From: CAMEON01 sp964463245
Lineage (GTDB): Bacteria; Bacillota; Clostridia; Oscillospirales; CAG-272
Direction: 5' to 3'
Assembly (NCBI GenBank): GCA_964463245.1
Contig: CAYXBU010000052.1
Location: forward strand, 1-14,362
DNA: 14,362 nucleotides
The position numbers were made by a program, and so were the translations under genes. Positions within the stretch are counted from its first letter, which is position 1. Each line of letters opens with the position of its first letter. Under the pieces are notes generated by a model. The model worked only from the letters and a program-made list of their open reading frames with translations. It was not told the origin of the DNA and made no database searches. This document shows positions 12,000-14,362 of the stretch, one piece after another.

Positions 12000-14249
12000 A
12001 TGAAACGCATTCTATCCACCCTTTTGGCCATCCTGCTGTGCGCGGCGACCCTGCTCACAGTGATGGGGGCTTTGACAGCGGCGGCGGACGAGGAGATCCT
12101 CGTTCCGGGTGCCCTGAGCGGCGAGACCTCCCGCGAGACCCGGGAGATCAAGCTGGATGACGGCACCGCGACAGGGGTCAACTGGACGCAGATCAAGCTG
12201 GACGGCACCTACGGTAACAAGGAAGTCAACGTGGCGGAGTTCAGCCTGGCCAACACCCACCTGTCGGTGGAGGTCATAAACAGCGGCTCGGGTGTGGTCA
12301 ACCTCCAGACCACTGCCATCGCCAGCGACAAGTATACCGCGAACCATGAGGGTCAGACCGTCCTCGCCGCCGTCAATGGCGACCTGTTCATGACCGCTGT
12401 CCACAGCGGCACTGCCGTGACCCAAAAGGTACTCCGCACCACCCGCGGCGCGCTGATCCTGGACGGAGAGATCTGGGCATCCCAGCAGATCGACCAGGAG
12501 AACCTGGACGCGACCAACGCCGAGAAGGGCACCCCCGCAGGGGATAAGGCGGCCTTCGGCGTGACGGCGGATAACCAGCCGCTGGTCGGCTCCCCCGATA
12601 TTAAGATCGCCATCACCGTGGGCGGTAAGGAGATATCCATCGACGGACTCAACCGTCTGCCTGCCCGCAACGCGCTGATCGTCTACAACGGCCGCCTGAA
12701 CCCCAACGAAAACTCCAACTACGCTCTGAACGACGCCTACGAGGTGGAGATCGAGGTGGACGACACGGCCTTCCGCGCCGGCGGGAGCATGACGGGTACC
12801 GTCAAGGCTGTCTACCCGCAGGATTCCTCCACTCGTCCCGCGCTGGGCGGCAACTGCATCGTGCTGACCGCACGCGGCAACAAGGCCTCTACCCTGAAGG
12901 ATAACTTCAAGGTGGGGGACAAAGTCAGCTTGACTACCACCCTGACCGACCGCTGGGGCAATACCGAGCTGTGGCAGAATGTCAAGGAGGCCATGGGCGG
13001 ACACATTCCGGTCATGCTGGACGGACGGCAGGCCACCGCGCTGGGGAGCACCTCCGAGTACCCCACGACCCTGATCGGCTACCGCGATGACGGTCATGTC
13101 ATGCTCTGCACCGTGACCTCCCCCAAGGACAAGACCTATGCGGGTCTGAAGCAGAAGGATGCGTACAAGTTCTGCCGTGAGCTGGGCTACAACAGCGTGT
13201 TCTATCTGGACGGCGGCGGCTCCGCGACCTTCGTGACACTGGAGGACGGCACCTACACCGAGCGCAACAAGTGCTCCGACGGCTCTCCCCGTATCGTCAT
13301 CAACTCCATCGGCGTGGTCTGGAACGACACCGCCGTCTGTGAGCGGCAGGGTAGCCTGTCCTATATCGACATTCCGGTCGACCTCTCCAAGGTGCCCGCG
13401 ACCCACCTGGACGGTGCTCTGCTGAGCGAGCTGGTGGGCGGCGCGAACGCGGTCAGCCTGTCCTACGACGAGACCGAGCGCGCACTGGCCGTGACCACCA
13501 ACCAGAATACCAACGACCCCTACGCCTCCTTGAGCTTTGCCGACCTGATCCCCGCCTCGGCGGATCAGTATAAGTATATGGTGTTCAAGGTAAAATCCAC
13601 CCACACTAGCGCGGCTCTCTTCAAGCTGTATTACGCGGCGGGCAGTGTCGGCGGGCCGGCCGAGACCTGCACCCGCAGCTTTACCGTGAAGACGGGGGAC
13701 GAGTGGCAGTATATCGTGGTGGATATGTCCAAGGCCGCCAAGTGGGACGGGGACATCCACAACATCCGTCTGGATGTGTTTGACGGCCCCATGATCCCTG
13801 AGGGTACCACCATGTACATTGGTGCGATCGTCCTGTGTGAGTATCAGGAGGATGCCGAGCTGGTCAAGGACGGATGGCTGCCTGAGGGCTGTGTTGAAGA
13901 CTATCTGGCCTACAAGGAGTCCTTGAAGCCGAAGGAGACCGAGCCTCCGACCGAGGCACCCACCGAGCCTCCGACAGAGCCTGCGACGGATCCCGCCACT
14001 GAGCCGGAGACTGATCCTGTGACCGAGCCGACCACTGAGCCTGCGACCGAGCCGGAAACAGACCCCGCCACCATCCCCGAGACCGACCCTGCCACCGAGC
14101 CGGAGTCGACGGATGAGACCGAGGAGAGCGACGAGGGCTGTGGTTCCGTCTTGTCGTTCGGTACCGGCGCGACTGTCCTGTTGCTCCTGTGCCTGCCCCT
14201 GCTCCTGTGCGTGCGGCGGACGGGACGGCGCGAAGATAGGAACGCGTAA
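12000..14249 (+). CDS. Secreted, membrane-anchored phosphodiester glycosidase (NAGPA/DUF2233-type), 749 aa
   Basis: Start ATG 12000 is chosen over the in-frame ATG 11979 because AAGGA (11986-11990) lies between them. Residues 1-29 form a signal peptide (MKRILSTLLAILL ... LTAAA). The catalytic-type domain spans about 59-443 with family landmarks AAVNGDLFM (Asn126-Gly127-Asp128), PTTLIGYRDDGHVML, FYLDGGGSATF (Asp404-Gly-Gly-Gly-Ser408) and SDGSPRIVINSIGVVW (Ser426-Arg431). This family hydrolyses sugar-1-phosphodiester bonds; the human member uncovers mannose-6-phosphate. The bacterial substrate is unknown, perhaps phosphodiester-linked glycans, teichoic-type polymers or exopolysaccharide. Next is module C (about 456-621, NTNDPYASLSF ... 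EWQYIVVDMSKAAKWDGDI), shared with the two preceding proteins. A Thr-Glu-Pro/Asp linker (646-702), Gly713-Cys714-Gly-Ser, a Leu-rich membrane helix and the tail RRTGRREDRNA complete it. Confidence 0.9.
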   Translation: MKRILSTLLAILLCAATLLTVMGALTAAADEEILVPGALSGETSRETREIKLDDGTATGVNWTQIKLDGTYGNKEVNVAEFSLANTHLSVEVINSGSGVVNLQTTAIASDKYTANHEGQTVLAAVNGDLFMTAVHSGTAVTQKVLRTTRGALILDGEIWASQQIDQENLDATNAEKGTPAGDKAAFGVTADNQPLVGSPDIKIAITVGGKEISIDGLNRLPARNALIVYNGRLNPNENSNYALNDAYEVEIEVDDTAFRAGGSMTGTVKAVYPQDSSTRPALGGNCIVLTARGNKASTLKDNFKVGDKVSLTTTLTDRWGNTELWQNVKEAMGGHIPVMLDGRQATALGSTSEYPTTLIGYRDDGHVMLCTVTSPKDKTYAGLKQKDAYKFCRELGYNSVFYLDGGGSATFVTLEDGTYTERNKCSDGSPRIVINSIGVVWNDTAVCERQGSLSYIDIPVDLSKVPATHLDGALLSELVGGANAVSLSYDETERALAVTTNQNTNDPYASLSFADLIPASADQYKYMVFKVKSTHTSAALFKLYYAAGSVGGPAETCTRSFTVKTGDEWQYIVVDMSKAAKWDGDIHNIRLDVFDGPMIPEGTTMYIGAIVLCEYQEDAELVKDGWLPEGCVEDYLAYKESLKPKETEPPTEAPTEPPTEPATDPATEPETDPVTEPTTEPATEPETDPATIPETDPATEPESTDETEESDEGCGSVLSFGTGATVLLLLCLPLLLCVRRTGRREDRNA
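13936..14106 (+). repeat. Thr-Glu-Pro/Thr-Asp-Pro tandem repeat tract
   Basis: Degenerate 12-base units encode TEPPTEAPTEPPTEPATDP-type sequence before the C-terminal anchor of the phosphodiester glycosidase. It is less uniform at DNA level than the tract at 9530-9670, suggesting older or selected divergence. Confidence 0.7.
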
Positions 14250-14250
14250 A

Positions 14251-14293
14251 AAAACGCCGAGACCCGAGGCTGTGCCTCGGATCTCGGCGTTTT
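14251..14293 (+). terminator. Bidirectional intrinsic terminator
   Basis: AAAACGCCGAGA (14251-14262) pairs perfectly with TCTCGGCGTTTT (14282-14293), enclosing CCGAGGC/GCCTCGG around the loop TGT, with one C-A mismatch. It begins 2 bases after the last stop codon. The A-run and T-run make it work in both directions. Confidence 0.93.
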
Positions 14294-14329
14294 GTGCAAA
14301 ATGTGCTGACGCGCGTAAAAGGAAATAAG

Positions 14330-14358
14330 AAAAGGGCTTGATACATCAAGCCCTTTTT
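14330..14358 (+). terminator. Second bidirectional terminator at window end
   Basis: AAAAGGGCTTGA (14330-14341) pairs with TCAAGCCCTTTT (14346-14357), loop TACA, with an extra T after it. Its symmetry suggests that a gene on the minus strand ends just beyond the window. The 36 bases between the two terminators show nothing else. Confidence 0.85.
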
Positions 14359-14362
14359 CTGG

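Noticed and set aside
12012..13760. Minus-strand open frame of 582 codons opposite the glycosidase gene
   Set aside because: Antisense shadow of the motif-bearing plus-strand gene, with no start signals.
9530..14249. Sortase (LPXTG) anchoring of the three surface proteins
   Set aside because: No LPXTG-like motif precedes any of the C-terminal helices. The conserved residues are Gly-Cys-(Gly/Ala)-Ser instead.
14113..14328. 71-codon ORF overlapping the end of the glycosidase gene and the terminator
   Set aside because: Out-of-frame shadow running through the terminator hairpin.

Overview
The window looks like the chromosome of a GC-rich gut-type Bacillota (class Clostridia, probably Oscillospirales/Ruminococcaceae-like). 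The evidence is AAAGGAG-type ribosome binding sites, a clean sigma-A promoter, Gram-positive signal peptides, large secreted proteins with Thr-Glu-Pro linkers and a C-terminal membrane anchor, and hairpin-rich intergenic repeats. This is an inference from sequence style. There is no rRNA or other marker gene in the window.

All recognised genes are on the plus strand, in two blocks. The first block (about 1-5601) starts with the 3' part of a large secreted-type protein and continues into a compact candidate RiPP (ribosomally made, post-translationally modified peptide) cluster. This consists of a 64-residue precursor-like peptide with three Cys, an HPr-kinase-like P-loop protein, a radical SAM/SPASM enzyme, a PqqD-like peptide-binding (RRE) protein, and a 5'-methylthioadenosine/S-adenosylhomocysteine nucleosidase overlapping the PqqD gene by 8 bases. 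A workable model is that PqqD binds the leader of the precursor, the radical SAM enzyme modifies the core, the kinase-like protein adds or supports a phosphorylation step, and the nucleosidase clears 5'-deoxyadenosine and SAH so that the radical SAM enzyme is not product-inhibited. No exporter, peptidase or immunity gene lies in the window. A strong terminator hairpin sits between the precursor and the enzyme genes.

The radical SAM gene is bracketed by an 83-bp inverted repeat (2941-3023 and 4287-4369, 79/83 identical by my hand alignment), plus a weaker 19-bp outer inverted pair. This could mean a mobile cassette, an invertible on/off switch for the modifying enzyme, or simply two copies of a hairpin-type intergenic repeat. 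It is the most unusual structural signal in the window.

The second block (5772-14293) begins with a sigma-A promoter and a structured leader, and encodes three secreted, membrane-anchored surface proteins (1309, 651 and 749 aa). All have a signal peptide, a shared beta-rich module, a Thr/Glu/Pro/Asp linker, and a C-terminal tail of Gly-Cys-(Gly/Ala)-Ser, then a hydrophobic segment, then basic residues. The third also carries a phosphodiester glycosidase (NAGPA/DUF2233-type) domain. The second looks like a shortened paralogue of the C-terminal half of the first. The block ends in two bidirectional terminators.

All alignments and hairpins were done by eye. No database search was possible.
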